A DNA stretch of 43,285 nt from Clostridiales bacterium (lineage in GTDB: Bacteria; Bacillota; Clostridia; Saccharofermentanales; Saccharofermentanaceae): positions 1 through 43,285 of the forward strand of contig JAGAAI010000012.1 in assembly GCA_017615325.1 (NCBI GenBank). Direction: 5' to 3'. The notes beneath the pieces were generated by a model, which ran no database searches, was not told where the DNA came from, and was given only the letters and a program-made list of their open reading frames with translations. The position numbers were made by a program, and so were the translations under genes. Shown here one piece after another: positions 34,908 through 42,992 of the stretch (its first letter is position 1; the number at the start of each line of letters is the position of its first letter).

Positions 34908-35303
34908 TTACCACACGTAAGCTAATACTTCGCCGCCAACGCCGAGCTTTCTGGCCTTCTTATCGGTCATAACGCCCTTTGATGTAGAGACGATAGCGAT
35001 ACCCAAACCGTTCAATACGTTAGGAAGATTATCCTTATCCGCATATGTACGAAGACCCGGTCTGGAAATTCTCTTTATGCCTGAGATAACATGCTTCTTT
35101 CCGGAATACTTGAGATAGATCTTGATGTTACCCTGCTTGTTGTCTTCAGTTGTCTCGAAGTTTGCGATGTAACCTTCGTCAAGAAGGATCTGTGCGATAG
35201 CCTTCTTAAGGTTGGATGCAGGAATATCTACTGTCTCGTGACCAGCATTACCGGCATTACGGATTCTCGTAAGCATATCTGCAATTGCATCTGTGATCTG
35301 CAT
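34908..35303 (-). CDS. rpsH: 30S ribosomal protein S8
   Basis: A 131-residue 16S-binding protein: [15 protein letters not shown] at the N-terminus and [15 protein letters not shown] at the C-terminus are diagnostic. Spc position after rpsN. Confidence 0.96.
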   Translation of the reverse strand: MQITDAIADMLTRIRNAGNAGHETVDIPASNLKKAIAQILLDEGYIANFETTEDNKQGNIKIYLKYSGKKHVISGIKRISRPGLRTYADKDNLPNVLNGLGIAIVSTSKGVMTDKKARKLGVGGEVLAYVW

Positions 35304-35328
35304 TGTATTTTCCTCCTTCTTGTCCTGA

Positions 35329-35514
35329 TTACCAGCTTGCTTTTCTTACGCCGGGGATCTCTCCCTTGTAAGCCATATCCCTGAAGCAAAGACGGCAGAT
35401 ACCGTACTTGCGGATGTACGCATGAGGTCTTCCGCAAACCTTGCAACGGTTATGTGTGCGAGTGGAAAACTTCGGAGTCTTCTGTGCCTTGAGAATCATT
35501 GACTTCTTTGCCAT
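35329..35514 (-). CDS. rpsN: 30S ribosomal protein S14, zinc-binding type
   Basis: A 61-residue C+ form with two CxxC pairs, [10 protein letters not shown] and [10 protein letters not shown], which bind zinc. The operon-encoded form; a zinc-free copy, if any, would be elsewhere. Usual length for the Gram-positive Zn type. Confidence 0.96.
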   Translation of the reverse strand: MAKKSMILKAQKTPKFSTRTHNRCKVCGRPHAYIRKYGICRLCFRDMAYKGEIPGVRKASW

Positions 35515-35530
35515 TTATATTTCCTCCCAA

Positions 35531-36070
35531 TCATTTACGGAACGGCATTCCGAGCAAGCTCAAGAGCTCGAATGCTTCTTCGTCAGTCTGTGCCGTTGTT
35601 ACGATGATGATGTCCATACCACGGATCTTGTCGATCTTATCGTAGTCGATCTCGGGGAACATCAGCTGCTCCTTGATACCCATGGCATAGTTGCCGTGGC
35701 CGTCAAAGGAGTTGGGATTAATGCCGCGGAAGTCGCGAACACGGGGAAGAGCGATGCTGATGAGCTTATCGAGGAAGTAGTACATTCTCTCTCCTCTCAA
35801 AGTAACCTTACATCCGATCTTCATGCCTTCTCTCAACTTGAATGCAGCAACTGACTTGGATGCTACTGTTGCGATAGGCTTCTGACCTGCGATGATACCC
35901 ATGTCACGCATAGCGCTCTCGAGAGCCTTAGGATTATCCTTTGTCTCACCGACACCCATGTTGAGAACGATCTTCTCGATCTTGGGGATCTGCATTGAAG
36001 AACTGTACTTGAACTTTTCGGATAAAGCCGGTGCGACTTCAGATGTGTATTTTTCTTTTAATCTGGACAT
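35531..36070 (-). CDS. rplE: 50S ribosomal protein L5
   Basis: A 179-residue 5S-rRNA-binding protein: [12 protein letters not shown] and [16 protein letters not shown] are diagnostic. Begins 4 bp after rplX. Confidence 0.96.
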   Translation of the reverse strand: MSRLKEKYTSEVAPALSEKFKYSSSMQIPKIEKIVLNMGVGETKDNPKALESAMRDMGIIAGQKPIATVASKSVAAFKLREGMKIGCKVTLRGERMYYFLDKLISIALPRVRDFRGINPNSFDGHGNYAMGIKEQLMFPEIDYDKIDKIRGMDIIIVTTAQTDEEAFELLSLLGMPFRK

Positions 36071-36074
36071 CTAA

Positions 36075-36422
36075 TTACTCCCCCTTAGCTTTCTTGACTG
36101 TGTCGATAACGGCACCGGACTTCTTTGCGATCCTGTCCTTGGAACCGTCCTCGTTTACCTTGAAACCTACTCTTGTGGGCTTGCCTGACTTAGGATCTAC
36201 GAGCATAACGTTGGAAGCATCAATGGATCCTTCACGCTCGATGATGCCGGAAGGAGCTGTCTGAGATCTTGCCTTCTGGTGCTTCTTGATGATGTTTGCA
36301 CCCTCAACAAATACTCTGCCCTTCTCGGTATCGATAGCAATAACCTTGCCCTTGTGACCCTTGTCCTTACCGGAGATGACGATTACTTCATCGCCCTTCT
36401 TTACGTGAATCTTTTTAGCCAT
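36075..36422 (-). CDS. rplX: 50S ribosomal protein L24
   Basis: A 115-residue protein with the KOW motif VISGKDKGHKGKVIAID and EGANIIKKHQK. Normal position after rplN. Confidence 0.96.
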   Translation of the reverse strand: MAKKIHVKKGDEVIVISGKDKGHKGKVIAIDTEKGRVFVEGANIIKKHQKARSQTAPSGIIEREGSIDASNVMLVDPKSGKPTRVGFKVNEDGSKDRIAKKSGAVIDTVKKAKGE

Positions 36423-36435
36423 CGTAAAACCTCCT

Positions 36436-36804
36436 TTAAAGAACTTCCGGAGCGAGGGACAGGATCTTCATGTAATCCTTGTCACGAAGCTCTCTTGCTA
36501 TGGGTCCAAAGATACGGGTCCCACGCGGGTTCTTATCTTCCTTGATGATGACGGCAGCGTTCTCATCGAACTTGATGTAAGATCCGTCTGCACGTCTTAC
36601 GCCTGTCTTGCTTCTGACAACTACAGCACGTACGACATCGCCCTTCTTGACCATGCCGCCCGGAGAAGCTGTCTTTACCGAGCAGACGATAACGTCGCCG
36701 ATATTGGCGTACTTACGCCATGAACCGCCGAGTACCTTAATGCAGGCAAGCTCTTTTGCGCCTGTGTTATCGGCAGCTCTTAATCTGGATTCAACCTGAA
36801 TCAT
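36436..36804 (-). CDS. rplN: 50S ribosomal protein L14
   Basis: A 122-residue protein: [35 protein letters not shown] and the basic [18 protein letters not shown] end are all family hallmarks. Confidence 0.97.
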   Translation of the reverse strand: MIQVESRLRAADNTGAKELACIKVLGGSWRKYANIGDVIVCSVKTASPGGMVKKGDVVRAVVVRSKTGVRRADGSYIKFDENAAVIIKEDKNPRGTRIFGPIARELRDKDYMKILSLAPEVL

Positions 36805-36827
36805 CTGATATATCCTCCTTGCCTGCT

Positions 36828-37085
36828 TTACTTAGCTTTCTCGATGATCTCAACCAGTCTCCATCTCTTGTCCTTGGAGAGAGGTCTTGTTTCCATAACC
36901 TGAACTCTGTCGCCTACGCCACACTCGTTGTTCTCGTCGTGTGCCTTAAGCTTGTAAGTTCTCTTCATGATCTTTCCGTAGAGAGGGTGCTTAACGTGCT
37001 CTACAACAGAAACTGTGATGGTCTTATCCATCTTGTCGGACGTTACGATGCCGACTCTTGTTTTTCTCAAGTTTCTTTCAGCCAT
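36828..37085 (-). CDS. rpsQ: 30S ribosomal protein S17
   Basis: An 85-residue protein from the ATG at 37083-37085, which has SD GGAGG at 8-9 bp; six extra upstream in-frame residues lack an [22 protein letters not shown] and [19 protein letters not shown] match S17. Confidence 0.96.
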   Translation of the reverse strand: MAERNLRKTRVGIVTSDKMDKTITVSVVEHVKHPLYGKIMKRTYKLKAHDENNECGVGDRVQVMETRPLSKDKRWRLVEIIEKAK

Positions 37086-37102
37086 TGTACGTTCTCCTCC
37101 CA

Positions 37103-37303
37103 TTACTTAGCAGCCTTGAGCTCTTGCTCGCGGATTACTGTCTTAACTCTTGCGATATCCTTCTTGACCGTGTTGATCTGAGAAGTATTCTCGAGCTGGT
37201 TTGTAGCATTGCGGAAGCGAAGCTTGAAAAGTTCTTCTTTCAAGGAAGCCAATTCTTTATTCAGCTCTTCCGTTGACATTTTACGGATCTCATCAGCCTT
37301 CAT
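37103..37303 (-). CDS. rpmC: 50S ribosomal protein L29
   Basis: A 66-residue two-helix protein: [19 protein letters not shown] and [15 protein letters not shown] are diagnostic. Overlaps rplP by 11 bp. Confidence 0.96.
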   Translation of the reverse strand: MKADEIRKMSTEELNKELASLKEELFKLRFRNATNQLENTSQINTVKKDIARVKTVIREQELKAAK

Positions 37304-37724
37304 TTGTAACTTCCTCCTTCTCTCTTACTACGAACTTTGTCTTACAGGGAAGCTTATGTCCTGCAAGTCTCATTGCCTCTCTTGCCTGCTCTTCGGTAAC
37401 GCCTGCGATCTCGAACATTACACGACCGGGCTTAACAACTGCACACCAGTACTCGTTGGCAGCCTTACCTGAACCCATTCGGACCTGAGCCGGCTTCTTG
37501 GATACAGGCTTGTCGGGGAAGATCTTGATCCAAACCTTACCGCCACGCTTTACATATCTGTTGATGGCGATACGGGCAGCCTCGATCTGATTGGACTTTA
37601 TCCAGCAGGGTTCGCATGCCATAAGTCCGTATTCACCGTAAGCAACGTAGTTACCGCGGGATGCCTTACCCTTCATGCGGCCTCTCTGCTGCTTTCTGTA
37701 TTTTGTTCTCTTAGGAAGTAACAT
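37293..37724 (-). CDS. rplP: 50S ribosomal protein L16
   Basis: A 143-residue protein: [19 protein letters not shown], then the [17 protein letters not shown] and [13 protein letters not shown] segments. Start overlaps the rpsC stop (TAATG). Confidence 0.97.
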   Translation of the reverse strand: MLLPKRTKYRKQQRGRMKGKASRGNYVAYGEYGLMACEPCWIKSNQIEAARIAINRYVKRGGKVWIKIFPDKPVSKKPAQVRMGSGKAANEYWCAVVKPGRVMFEIAGVTEEQAREAMRLAGHKLPCKTKFVVREKEEVTNEG

Positions 37725-38515
37725 TAAGCAAGCCCTCCTTCTTCTTTATTGTCGGACTTCTTCTCGGGGAAGACCTCACCCTTGTAGATCCAGACCTTTA
37801 CGCCGATACGGCCGTATGTTGTGTTTGCTTCAGCAAAACCGTAGTCGATGTTAGCTCTGAGTGTCTGCAGGGGGATAGTACCCTCGTGATAAGTCTCGGA
37901 ACGGGCAATCTCGGCACCGCCCAAACGACCGGAGCACTTTACCTTGATACCGTAAACTGCAGAATCCTTCATAGCAGAAGACATAGCTCTCTTCATGGCT
38001 CTTCTGAAGCTGCCACGGTTCTCGAGCTGGGCTGCTATATTCTGTGCAACGATGACTGCATCGGAATCAGCCTTGTCGATCCTGATGATCGATACTCTGA
38101 ATGTCTTCTTATTTGCGCTCTTTACGTTCTTGTTGAATTCCTTTTCGAGAAGAGTACGGAGTTCCTCTTTGGACTTACCCTTGTCTCCGATAAGGAGGGA
38201 AGAACGAGCAGAACGAACTGATACGTTGATTGTCTGTGCATCTGTTCTGTCGATCGTGATGGAGCTGATACCGGCAAGATTCTTACGTCCGTCATCCTTC
38301 TTCTTGAAGTCTTCTCCGTCCTTCTTCTTGTTCTTGCTGTTGCCTCTTGCAATATCATCAGCAACGTTCATTATGAACTCACGAATCTTCTTGTCCTCGA
38401 TAAGATAGTCGGAAAACTTGTCTTTCTCGGCATACCAATGAGCATTCCAGTCATTGATATCACGATCCTTGATCACGCCGACTCTCAAACCATGAGGGTT
38501 AACTTTCTGACCCAT
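37724..38515 (-). CDS. rpsC: 30S ribosomal protein S3 with a charged insertion
   Basis: A 263-residue S3; the usual length is about 210-225. The start [17 protein letters not shown] and the C-terminal [32 protein letters not shown] are canonical. The extra length is mostly one insertion at about residues 52-80, very rich in Lys, Asp, Asn and Glu, within the N-terminal part of the KH region before [10 protein letters not shown]. The KH GxxG loop reads IGDKGKSK instead of the common IGKGGSEI. S3 forms part of the mRNA entry helicase site, so the insertion may be surface exposed there. Normal operon position. Confidence 0.95.
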   Translation of the reverse strand: MGQKVNPHGLRVGVIKDRDINDWNAHWYAEKDKFSDYLIEDKKIREFIMNVADDIARGNSKNKKKDGEDFKKKDDGRKNLAGISSITIDRTDAQTINVSVRSARSSLLIGDKGKSKEELRTLLEKEFNKNVKSANKKTFRVSIIRIDKADSDAVIVAQNIAAQLENRGSFRRAMKRAMSSAMKDSAVYGIKVKCSGRLGGAEIARSETYHEGTIPLQTLRANIDYGFAEANTTYGRIGVKVWIYKGEVFPEKKSDNKEEGGLA

Positions 38516-38527
38516 GTCAATTCCTCC

Positions 38528-39004
38528 TTATACTCTTTCCTTGAGAACAACCGTGATATGGCATGTTCTCTTGTTTAAACCGCTGGCCGAACCTCTTGCC
38601 CTGGGCATCCATCTTCTGAGGATGGGACCCGGATTGGAATATGCATCCGCTACATAGAGGTTGTCACGATTAAGACCCTTGTCATTAACCGCAGATGCTT
38701 CCGCAGCCTTGAGCACCTTCTTGATTACAGGTGCAGCGGCCTTGGGAGTATAGTTGAGGATTGCATAAGCATCATCTAAGGACTGACCCTTGATGAGGTC
38801 AACAACGATCCTAGCCTTGGAAGGAGAGATGCCGATGTACTTAGCTGTGCAAATTCCTCTGTCACCGCCGATACCGAGAAGTCTCTTCTGCTTCTTGGTA
38901 GGAACGGGAAGTCTGTTTGATCTTTTCTGAGGAGCCTGATAAGCCGCAAGGATAGCCTCACGATTCTTCTCAATGTTCTCACTGCTTAAAATTATCTTTT
39001 CCAC
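38528..39004 (-). CDS. rplV: 50S ribosomal protein L22 with an N-terminal extension
   Basis: A 158-residue L22; the usual length is about 110. Core segments AKYIGISPSKARIVVDLIKG and RRWMPRARGSASGLNKRT are canonical. The first ~48 residues, ending LGIGGDRG, precede the normal start of the family. The GTG at 39002-39004 has a near-perfect SD (AGGAGG, 7 bp), and there is no other good start inside the extension, so the extension is probably real. Normal operon place. Confidence 0.94.
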   Translation of the reverse strand: MEKIILSSENIEKNREAILAAYQAPQKRSNRLPVPTKKQKRLLGIGGDRGICTAKYIGISPSKARIVVDLIKGQSLDDAYAILNYTPKAAAPVIKKVLKAAEASAVNDKGLNRDNLYVADAYSNPGPILRRWMPRARGSASGLNKRTCHITVVLKERV

Positions 39005-39022
39005 GTCTTATCCTCCTTGAAG

Positions 39023-39301
39023 TTAGCGCGCATTGGCGTTCTTCTCGCCTGTGTGACCGCCGAACTTACGCGTGGGAGCAAACTCTCCAAGCTTATGTCC
39101 AACCATATCCTCCGTAACATATACGGGAACATGCTTACGGCCGTCGTATACAGCGATGGTGTGTCCTACGAACTCAGGGTAGATGGTGGAAGCTCTTGAC
39201 CAAGTCTGAACGATCTTCTTCTCGTTAGCATCGTTCATGGCTGTGATCTTTTTCATCAGGGCATCCTGTACAAAAAATCCCTTTTTAGTTGATCTACTCA
39301 T
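39023..39301 (-). CDS. rpsS: 30S ribosomal protein S19
   Basis: A 92-residue protein: [11 protein letters not shown], then [20 protein letters not shown] and the [13 protein letters not shown] end are diagnostic. Confidence 0.97.
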   Translation of the reverse strand: MSRSTKKGFFVQDALMKKITAMNDANEKKIVQTWSRASTIYPEFVGHTIAVYDGRKHVPVYVTEDMVGHKLGEFAPTRKFGGHTGEKNANAR

Positions 39302-39313
39302 TAGTGTGCCTCC

Positions 39314-40144
39314 TTAACCCTTTCTGCTCTTGACAATGTACTTGCCAGACTGCTTCTTCTTGTTCCTTGTCTTCTTACCCAGAGTAGGTACACCCCAAGG
39401 TGTAACAGGGCCGGGAAGACCGATAGGTGACTTACCTTCACCACCGCCGTGAGGGTGATCGTTAGGGTTCATGACAACACCTCTTACGGTAGGTCTTACG
39501 CCCTTATGACGTGTCTTACCTGCCTTACCGAGCTTAACGTTCTCATGCTCTGCGTTGCCGATCTCACCGATCATTGCTCTGCAGTTTACGGAAACCATAC
39601 GAACCTCACCGGAAGGGAGACGGACCTGCGCATACTTGCCTTCCTTAGCCATGAGCTGGGCAGAAGCGCCTGCTGTTCTAACCATCTGAGCGCCCTTGCC
39701 GGGTGTCAGCTCGATGCAGCAGATGACCGTACCAACGGGGATAGAAGATATAGGTAATACGTTACCGGGAAGGATATCAGCATCAGGACCGGAAACGATC
39801 TTGTGACCGACCTTGATATCCTTAGGTGCAAGGATATATGTCTTTACACCGTCAGCATACTGCAGGAGAGCAAGATATGCTGTTCTGTTAGGATCGTACT
39901 CGATAGCCTTGACTACTGCAGGTACGGAATCCTTTGTTCTCTTCCAGTCGATCATACGGATCTTACGGCGGTTACCGCCACCGATATGACGAACTGTGAT
40001 GCGTCCGTAAGAGTTACGTCCGCCGCTCTTCTTGTTGATCTTAAGGAGAGCCTTCTCCGGAGCCTTCTTTGTAAGAACCGAGTAATCGGCAACTGCCATC
40101 TGTCTTACTGCAGGAGAAGTGGGTTTAAATGTTTTAACTGCCAT
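39314..40144 (-). CDS. rplB: 50S ribosomal protein L2
   Basis: A 276-residue protein near the peptidyl-transferase centre: [37 protein letters not shown] and [18 protein letters not shown], including the conserved functional His, are intact. Confidence 0.97.
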   Translation of the reverse strand: MAVKTFKPTSPAVRQMAVADYSVLTKKAPEKALLKINKKSGGRNSYGRITVRHIGGGNRRKIRMIDWKRTKDSVPAVVKAIEYDPNRTAYLALLQYADGVKTYILAPKDIKVGHKIVSGPDADILPGNVLPISSIPVGTVICCIELTPGKGAQMVRTAGASAQLMAKEGKYAQVRLPSGEVRMVSVNCRAMIGEIGNAEHENVKLGKAGKTRHKGVRPTVRGVVMNPNDHPHGGGEGKSPIGLPGPVTPWGVPTLGKKTRNKKKQSGKYIVKSRKG

Positions 40145-40165
40145 TCTGATTCACTCCTTTCGCAA

Positions 40166-40519
40166 TTACTGACCGAAGCCGAATTCTTCGATGGAAGTCT
40201 TGATCTTCTTCTTAGACTTCTCAACCTTACCGCCCTTAGCGAGGAAAGAGATCTCCTTGCCTTCGGTGTCAATAGTAACAACAGCCTTCTTGAAAGCAGG
40301 TGTTCTGCCTGTCTTATAACGCTGTCTCTTTACCTTACCGTCATAGTTTGCAATGTTAACTGACTTAACCTTTACGCCAAAGATCTCCTCAACGGCATCC
40401 TTGATCTCGGTCTTGTTTGCATCTGTTGCAACCTTGAAGGTGTATTTTCCGGCCTCTGTAACGTCCATGGACTTCTCAGTGATAACCGGTGTAAGAATTA
40501 CATCATAAGCTGTCTTCAT
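40166..40519 (-). CDS. rplW: 50S ribosomal protein L23
   Basis: A 117-residue protein at the exit tunnel: VILTPVITEKSMD and YTFKVATDANKTEIKDAVEE are diagnostic. The tail (about 95-117) is slightly longer than usual. ATGA overlap with rplD. Confidence 0.95.
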   Translation of the reverse strand: MKTAYDVILTPVITEKSMDVTEAGKYTFKVATDANKTEIKDAVEEIFGVKVKSVNIANYDGKVKRQRYKTGRTPAFKKAVVTIDTEGKEISFLAKGGKVEKSKKKIKTSIEEFGFGQ

Positions 40520-41139
40520 ACATATACCTCCTCGATCTTCTCGACGGCGGCCTTTGTAACGACGAAGCTGTCATACTTCAGGATGTCAAAGACATTGATC
40601 GTATTGACATAAGCTGTCTTGACCGTCGGGATATTCCTTGCGGAAAGAGTTGCATTCTCATTCTTGCCTTCGAGGACGATGAGAGAGGAATCGCCGGTCT
40701 TAAGGTCCTTTAACGCCTTTGCAACAACGGAAGTCTTGATCGCATCAAGGTTCATATCCTCAACAACGATGATCTTGCCTTCTGCAAGCTTTGTGGACAA
40801 TGCGGACTTCATAGCGAGTCTCTTGATCTTCTTAGGCATTGTATAAGAGTAAGATCTGGGCTTGGGTCCAAAGATGATGCCGCCGCCAACATACTGTGCG
40901 GATCTTCTTGAACCGTGACGAGCACGACCTGTACCCTTCTGTCTGTAGGGGCGCTTACCGCCGCCTGATACTTCGCTTCTTGTCTTGGTGCTCTGTGTAC
41001 CCTGTCTGCGGTTAGCGAGCTGATTTCTAACAACGGAAGACATAGCGCTCTCGTTGGGCTCGATACCAAAGATAGCATCACTGAGTTCGATGGAACCCGT
41101 AACGGCACCTGTTAAGTTATAAACATCAATTGTAGCCAT
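40516..41139 (-). CDS. rplD: 50S ribosomal protein L4
   Basis: A 207-residue protein: GGGKRPYRQKGTGRARHGS tunnel loop and GPKPRSYSYTMPKK are diagnostic. Normal length and position after rplC. Confidence 0.96.
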   Translation of the reverse strand: MATIDVYNLTGAVTGSIELSDAIFGIEPNESAMSSVVRNQLANRRQGTQSTKTRSEVSGGGKRPYRQKGTGRARHGSRRSAQYVGGGIIFGPKPRSYSYTMPKKIKRLAMKSALSTKLAEGKIIVVEDMNLDAIKTSVVAKALKDLKTGDSSLIVLEGKNENATLSARNIPTVKTAYVNTINVFDILKYDSFVVTKAAVEKIEEVYV

Positions 41140-41157
41140 TATCGTGTATCCTCCCGA

Positions 41158-41793
41158 TTAGTTCTTGGGCGCTTTAACGGATGTCTCAACCGTTACAACG
41201 CCGCCCTTGGGGCCGGGTACCGCACCTCTCAGAACGAGGATTCCGCGATCACCGTCTACCATTACTACGCTTAAGTTCTGCACGGTGCAGTTAACAGCAC
41301 CCATGTGACCAGGCATCTTCTTGCCGGGAAGAACACGGCCGGGTGTAGATGTTGCACCCATGGAACCGACTCTTCTGTGGTACATGGAACCGTGACCTGA
41401 AGGTCCGCCCTTCTGTCCGTGACGCTTTGTGTTACCGGCATATCCCTTACCCTTGGAAACACCGGATACGTCAACGTGGTCACCCACCGAGAACATATCA
41501 GATACTTTGATCTCCTGACCCAAAGAGAACTCCTCATCCGGTGTGAACTCACGGATGTATCTCTTGGGTTCTACGTCAGCCTTCTTGAACTGACCCTTAT
41601 CCGGCTTGTTCACGAGCTTCTCGCGAACTGTGCCTGATGCGACCTTGCAGGCTACATAGCCATCGGTCTCGACCGTCTTGTTCTGGAGCACATACATAGG
41701 CTCGCACTCAATGACGGTAGCGGGAATAACGTTGCCGTTCTCGTCGAACATCTGCGTCATGCCGCTCTTTTTGCCAATGATGAATTTAGACAT
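41158..41793 (-). CDS. rplC: 50S ribosomal protein L3
   Basis: A 211-residue protein beginning FIIGKKSGMTQMFDENG; the ATG at 41791-41793 has SD AGGAGG. The open frame extends 24 codons further upstream through a hairpin region, but that part is not L3-like. VSKGKGYAGNTKRHGQKGGP is the family hallmark. Confidence 0.96.
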   Translation of the reverse strand: MSKFIIGKKSGMTQMFDENGNVIPATVIECEPMYVLQNKTVETDGYVACKVASGTVREKLVNKPDKGQFKKADVEPKRYIREFTPDEEFSLGQEIKVSDMFSVGDHVDVSGVSKGKGYAGNTKRHGQKGGPSGHGSMYHRRVGSMGATSTPGRVLPGKKMPGHMGAVNCTVQNLSVVMVDGDRGILVLRGAVPGPKGGVVTVETSVKAPKN

Positions 41794-41902
41794 TTGCTTT
41801 TTTCCTCCTATATAGGTTATTGGTTCACCTCGTGGTGAACATGACCGGCGGGCGGGGTTTGGCATTTCCTGCCCGGTCTCGTGCCGGCTCTTGTGATCCT
41901 TA
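41794..41902 (-). other. Structured intergenic region between rpsJ and rplC
   Basis: No gene here. Two hairpins are visible: GTTCACC-ACGA-GGTGAAC (41823-41840; perfect 7-bp stem, tetraloop) and a larger arm pairing GCCGGC (41883-41888) with GCCGGT (41844-41849), with an inner GGGC/GCCC. A candidate r-protein binding or attenuation site. Confidence 0.45.
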
Positions 41903-42220
41903 TCAGTTGATTACCTCAACCTCAATGGATACGCCTGCCGGCATTGTCATCGAAAGTTGTTCCATCATCTTCGCGGAAGGAGTATACAGATCGATGATCC
42001 TTCTGTGTGTTCTCTGCTCGAACTGCTCACGTGAATCCTTATACTTGTGAGGCGAACGGAGAATTGTAACGATCTCCTTCTTTGTGGGGAGCGGGATAGG
42101 TCCCGAGAATGATGCCCCTTCTCTCTCCAGCGCTTCAACGATCGTCTGAGCGGATGAATCGAGAATCTCGTGCTCATAAGCCTTAAGCTTAATCCTTACC
42201 TTGTTTACGTCTTTGGCCAT
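41903..42220 (-). CDS. rpsJ: 30S ribosomal protein S10
   Basis: A 105-residue protein that also acts as NusE in antitermination. [18 protein letters not shown] and [19 protein letters not shown] are diagnostic. First gene of the operon; SD GGAGG. Preceded by a long structured leader. Confidence 0.97.
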   Translation of the reverse strand: MAKDVNKVRIKLKAYEHEILDSSAQTIVEALEREGASFSGPIPLPTKKEIVTILRSPHKYKDSREQFEQRTHRRIIDLYTPSAKMMEQLSMTMPAGVSIEVEVIN

Positions 42221-42513
42221 TTTGCTGGTCCTCCATGCTGAATTTTGTTTTTGATCGCTACGACCCGGTCGGGCGTTCCTTCGTCACTCCATTTAAAATC
42301 CCGGAACTCCGGTTACCGTTCACGAACGGCACTTCGGCATCCGGGCAAGCGACCTTAAGGTCTGCTCGCTGCCTGGGTTATCCCGATCTTCGCCCGAGAT
42401 CTTGCTCGGACTTTGCTCCGGTGAAGTTACCCGCCGTGGCCGGCGCGCAGCTCGCGCACCACTTGCGGCAATCTCCGCCATCAAAGCTTTTACACGTCGA
42501 AAAACGCCGTGCA
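42221..42513 (-). ncRNA. Long, GC-rich, highly structured RNA: leader of the S10 operon or independent RNA
   Basis: No gene fits this 290-bp stretch. As minus-strand RNA starting near 42513 it folds strongly: GGTGCGC/GCGCGCC arm (about 42443-42461), CCGAG/CTCGG (42394-42409), a long arm GGCA..GAGC-a-GACC-TTAA-GGTC-GCTTGCC (about 42342-42373), CCGTT/AACGG (42315-42328) and CCGG/CCGG (42300-42311). Single-stranded linkers such as GGGTAACTTCACC and GGAGTGACGAAGGAACG look like conserved motifs. The overall look resembles large orphan RNAs of Firmicutes; the raiA motif is my best guess from memory, not verified. There is no terminator, so the RNA continues into rpsJ unless processed. Confidence 0.5.
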
Positions 42514-42519
42514 GGGTGT

Positions 42520-42548
42520 ATTCTACTCCCCCAACCTCAATATTTCAA
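42520..42548 (-). promoter_or_regulatory. Promoter P2 of the structured RNA/S10 operon
   Basis: On the minus strand TTGAAA (42543-42548), exact 17-bp spacer, TAGAAT (42520-42525). It predicts a start near 42513, at the edge of the folded region. Confidence 0.8.
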
Positions 42549-42613
42549 TACCTTTTTTGAGATTTTTTCAAAAAATATCCCGAACGGGCGTTTCCTGCCC
42601 TCCCGGCCCTGCA

Positions 42614-42619
42614 ATTATA
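42614..42619 (-). promoter_or_regulatory. Possible upstream promoter P1 of the S10 operon
   Basis: Minus strand TATAAT with a weak -35 (TAGTAA at 17 bp), start near 42606. It would add about 93 nt to the leader. The LexA-type box lies about 20-40 bp upstream of it. Confidence 0.4.
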
Positions 42620-42658
42620 GCCTCAAATACCATATTTTACTAGAACAAAAAAGCACAA

Positions 42659-42687
42659 TTGAACATTTGTTCTTTTGTTGGCAAAAT
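42659..42687 (+). promoter_or_regulatory. Promoter of the holin-like toxin
   Basis: TTGAAC (42659-42664), 17-bp spacer, CAAAAT (42682-42687). The start would be at about 42694, giving an 85-nt leader. The -35 overlaps the LexA-type palindrome. Confidence 0.6.
42661..42672. promoter_or_regulatory. LexA/DinR-type SOS box
   Basis: GAAC-ATTT-GTTC, a perfect match to the Firmicutes LexA core GAAC-N4-GTTC. Symmetry extends outward (ACAA-nn-GAAC and GTTC-nn-TTGT). It covers the -35 and early spacer of the toxin promoter, the right place for repression. Confidence 0.65.
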
Positions 42688-42694
42688 GAATTTG

Positions 42695-42731
42695 GCACAG
42701 CCTGCTGATGGGCGGTCGTCCTCTGAGTACA
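42695..42731 (+). repeat. Left arm of a ~37-nt inverted repeat flanking the toxin gene
   Basis: Begins at the predicted toxin mRNA 5' end. GCACAGCCTGC and GGTCGTC plus TCTGAGTAC recur, inverted, at 42945-42981 with few changes. Confidence 0.75.
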
Positions 42732-42778
42732 TTTTGCACGTCCCTCGGGATAGTAACTTGTGAAGGAGGAATGTGGAT

Positions 42779-42895
42779 ATGACAGCTTATGAAATTATTA
42801 CTATTGTAATCGCACTGATCACTTTGGTTATAGCTTCAATAACGCTGTTGTTGAAGCTATTTGCTTACCTGGACTCCAGGTACAAACGCAAATAA
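42779..42895 (+). CDS. Holin-like toxin peptide of a type I toxin-antitoxin system, 38 residues
   Basis: A 38-residue peptide: a short polar start (MTAYE), one hydrophobic helix (about 6-31, Ile/Leu/Val/Thr rich) and a basic tail YKRK. This is the layout of the small putative holin-like toxins (Hol-Tox family) and of TxpA/Fst-like type I toxins, which insert in and damage the membrane. SD AAGGAGG is perfect with a 9-bp gap. It is the only protein gene in the locus. An antisense RNA with its own promoter covers its 3' end, and a LexA-type box sits in its promoter. Below common length limits, so usually missed. Toxicity is inferred, not shown. Confidence 0.75.
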   Translation: MTAYEIITIVIALITLVIASITLLLKLFAYLDSRYKRK

Positions 42896-42936
42896 AAAGA
42901 CCCACCCATTAAAGGATTGGCGTCCAATGGGTGGGT
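42891..42936 (-). terminator. Terminator of the antisense RNA
   Basis: A perfect 11-bp stem ACCCACCCATT/AATGGGTGGGT with an inner GGA/TCC; on the minus strand followed by CTTTTTATT. On the plus strand it lacks a U-tract (TAAATCTT), so toxin transcripts may read through. Confidence 0.88.
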
Positions 42937-42986
42937 AAATCTTACGTACTCAGAAAGACGACCGTCTTTGCAGACTGTGCTTTCTT
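42892..42986 (-). ncRNA. Candidate antisense RNA antitoxin, about 95 nt
   Basis: Predicted from a near-consensus promoter at 42993-43021 to the U-tract after the hairpin at 42900-42936. It would pair with the 3' end of the toxin mRNA (stop codon and beyond). Its 5' half carries a hairpin AAAGAC-GGTC-GTCTTT that corresponds to GGGC-GGTC-GTCC in the toxin leader. The convergent arrangement with a shared hairpin is the pattern of Fst/Lpt and TxpA-RatA type I systems. Confidence 0.7.
42945..42981 (-). repeat. Right arm of the ~37-nt inverted repeat
   Basis: Minus strand GCACAGTCTGC, then CGGTCGTC and TCTGAGTAC, at the predicted 5' end of the antisense RNA. Same order as the left arm, so the two RNAs begin alike. 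Confidence 0.75.
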
Positions 42987-42992
42987 ATAGTT

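Noticed and set aside
41794..41865. A longer L3 beginning at the upstream in-frame start
   Set aside because: The added residues are not L3-like and run through hairpin sequence, while the internal ATG has a strong SD and the canonical N-terminus.
42221..42513. The folded leader as RNase P RNA or tmRNA
   Set aside because: GGAGCAAAGTCC resembles the RNase P P4 strand, but the ACAGAA motif and the rest of the core are missing; there is no tmRNA acceptor end or tag frame.
42235..42708. A 157-codon plus-strand open frame over the S10 leader
   Set aside because: Spans the promoters P1 and P2 and the folded RNA; low-complexity product, no SD, and the minus-strand RNA explains the composition better.
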